This document shows, one piece after another, positions 63,001-64,000 of a stretch of 64,000 bases of DNA. A program made the position numbers and the translations under genes. How positions within the stretch are numbered: position 1 is the first letter of the stretch; each line of letters opens with the position of its first letter. The DNA lies in NCBI RefSeq assembly GCF_947493125.1, contig NZ_CANLQB010000004.1, positions 1-64,000 on the forward strand, in the 5' to 3' direction. Source of the DNA: an uncultured Roseobacter sp. (GTDB lineage Bacteria; Pseudomonadota; Alphaproteobacteria; Rhodobacterales; Rhodobacteraceae). The notes beneath the pieces were generated by a model. It was not told where the DNA came from and did not search any database. It saw only the letters and a program-made list of their open reading frames with translations.

Positions 63001-63633
63001 ATGCAATTTCATGAAGTGAGGTTTCCGGCCACCCTGAGCTTTGGCTCTGTCGGTGGTCCGGAGAGGCGCACCGATGTGGTGACAATCAGCAACGGCTTCG
63101 AGGAGCGGAACTCGCCCTGGGCCCATTCGCGCAGGCGGTATGACGCAGGCTTGGGCATGCGCTCGCTTGATGACGTGGAAACGCTGATCGCGTTTTTCGA
63201 AGCGCGGTTCGGGCAACTCTATGCGTTTCGCTGGAAGGACTGGTCCGACTATCGCTCGGCGAAGCCGTCCGCTGACATCTCTGCTTTCGACCAGGTGATT
63301 GGAACCGGGGACGGCACGCAGACGGAATTCACGCTGATCAAGGCCTACCAGTCCGGCACCTATAGCTATGTGCGCCCCATCAGCAAGCCAGTCATCGGAA
63401 CGGTTGTGGTTGGCGTGAATGGGGCTGCCCTGGTCGAAGGAGAAGACTATTCAATTGAGCACGAGACCGGGGTGATCACCTTTGTGACCGCGCCTGACGC
63501 TGGTGTTGAGGTGACTGCCGGTTTCGAGTTCGATGTGCCTGTCCGCTTCGACACTGACCGAATCCAGACCAGTATCGCCAGTTTTCAGGCCGGCGAAGTC
63601 CCGAATGTGCCGATTGTGGAGGTCCGGATCTGA
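63001..63633 (+). CDS. GTA g12, distal tail protein (TIGR02217/DUF2460)
   Basis: A 210-residue protein beginning MQFHEVRFPATLSFGSVGGP, with FYAFRWKD-type motif (FGQLYAFRWKDWSDYRSAKP) and a C-terminal part ending in PNVPIVEVRI. This is the DUF2460 distal-tail family. GGGGGAG precedes the start. Confidence 0.93.
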   Translation: MQFHEVRFPATLSFGSVGGPERRTDVVTISNGFEERNSPWAHSRRRYDAGLGMRSLDDVETLIAFFEARFGQLYAFRWKDWSDYRSAKPSADISAFDQVIGTGDGTQTEFTLIKAYQSGTYSYVRPISKPVIGTVVVGVNGAALVEGEDYSIEHETGVITFVTAPDAGVEVTAGFEFDVPVRFDTDRIQTSIASFQAGEVPNVPIVEVRI

Positions 63634-64000
63634 TGCCCGGTATGGATGCAGGGCTTCAGGCCCACCTCGAAGGCGGCCTGACCACTGTCGCGCACGCCTG
63701 GGCGATCACTCGGCAGGACGGTGCTGTGCTGGGTTTTACCGATCACGACCGAGATCTGAGCTTTGACGGGATCACCTTTCGGGCAGACACGGGATTGAGC
63801 GCGCTGGCGTTATCGCAGAGCACCGGGCTCTCGGTCGACAACACCGAAGCACTTGGCGCGCTCAGCGATCTGTCGATCCGCGAGGATGAAATCGAGCAAG
63901 GCCGATTCGATGAGGCCGAGGTGCTGGCCTGGCTGGTGAACTGGCACGATGTAAGTCAGCGCTGGTTACAGTTTCGCGGCACCATCGGTGAGCTGCGCCG
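63633..64000 (+). CDS. GTA g13, tail hub protein (TIGR02218/DUF2163), N-terminal part
   Basis: The frame from ATG 63633, overlapping the g12 stop by 1 base, reads MPGMDAGLQAHLEGGLTTVA, then HAWAITRQDGAVLGFTDHDR and DLSFDGITF, the start of the DUF2163 tail family. It is open to the end of the window at about 122 residues; the full protein is near 295. g14 (cell-wall peptidase) and g15 (host-recognition megatron) should follow. Confidence 0.92.
   Translation, partial: MPGMDAGLQAHLEGGLTTVAHAWAITRQDGAVLGFTDHDRDLSFDGITFRADTGLSALALSQSTGLSVDNTEALGALSDLSIREDEIEQGRFDEAEVLAWLVNWHDVSQRWLQFRGTIGELR

Noticed and set aside
54326-64000. An ordinary prophage
   Set aside because: No integrase, replication, lysis or repressor genes are seen in the window, and the order matches the GTA cluster gene for gene, including short g3.5 and g10.1.

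Overview
The window is a GC-rich chromosomal segment of a marine alphaproteobacterium of the Rhodobacteraceae (Roseobacter group). The evidence is a gene transfer agent (GTA) structural cluster in Rhodobacter order, a DddP-type DMSP lyase, the run yajC-secD-secF-ccmABCDG, and the run fabD-fabG-acpP-fabF-mltG leading into the GTA genes. No species can be named from the sequence alone.

Layout. 1-1.4 kb: a decayed integrated element (IS3-type transposase fragments, a ParB-like pseudogene, a tyrosine-recombinase pseudogene) next to a tRNA-Glu gene. 1.5-5.6 kb: a minus-strand group hom-glpX-recJ. 5.7-9.2 kb: a small lipoprotein, a TetR regulator, a small membrane protein, a reductive-dehalogenase-like Fe-S/corrinoid protein and a beta-hydroxyacid dehydrogenase. 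9.2-11.5 kb: serS, with an unusual low-GC insertion, and a secreted trypsin-like protease. 11.7-18.5 kb: a plus-strand run for protein export (yajC, secD, secF), a TauE-type permease, an Mth938-like protein and cytochrome c maturation genes (ccmA, B, C, D, G). 18.6-26.4 kb: a ClbS-like protein, acnA, a DUF1223 protein, fliG, two small secreted proteins and purB. 26.4-34.9 kb: accessory metabolism (DUF6314 protein, bioY, an alpha/beta hydrolase-OsmC fusion, a class D beta-lactamase, an SDR, dddP, a DUF3445 protein, a glyoxalase-related protein and a DUF900 hydrolase).

35.3-39.4 kb: nitrogen control (glnB-glnA), the NAD(P)HX repair enzyme and a Hint-domain protein. 39.5-43.6 kb: tRNA-Leu, a tandem pair of secreted PilJ-like proteins and the trigger factor gene. 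43.6-48.5 kb: a lytic transglycosylase, an ATPase, small lipoproteins, the rpsF-rpsR-rplI ribosomal operon, a YceI protein and a cytochrome b561-YceI fusion. 48.7-54.0 kb: fatty-acid synthesis (fabD, fabG, acpP, fabF) with a GNAT enzyme and mltG.

54.3-64.0 kb: the GTA head and tail genes in canonical order: g1 (small terminase), g2 (large terminase), g3 (portal), g3.5, an extra membrane-anchored ORF, g4 (protease), g5 (capsid), g6-g8 (connectors), g9 (tail tube), g10 and g10.1 (tail chaperones), g11 (tape measure), g12, and the start of g13, which runs off the window. The control region before g1 is the most interesting DNA here. It has a near-consensus sigma70 promoter whose -10 box lies inside an inverted repeat, a 12-bp palindrome repeated in half-form in the promoter spacer, and a complete intrinsic-terminator structure between promoter and g1.
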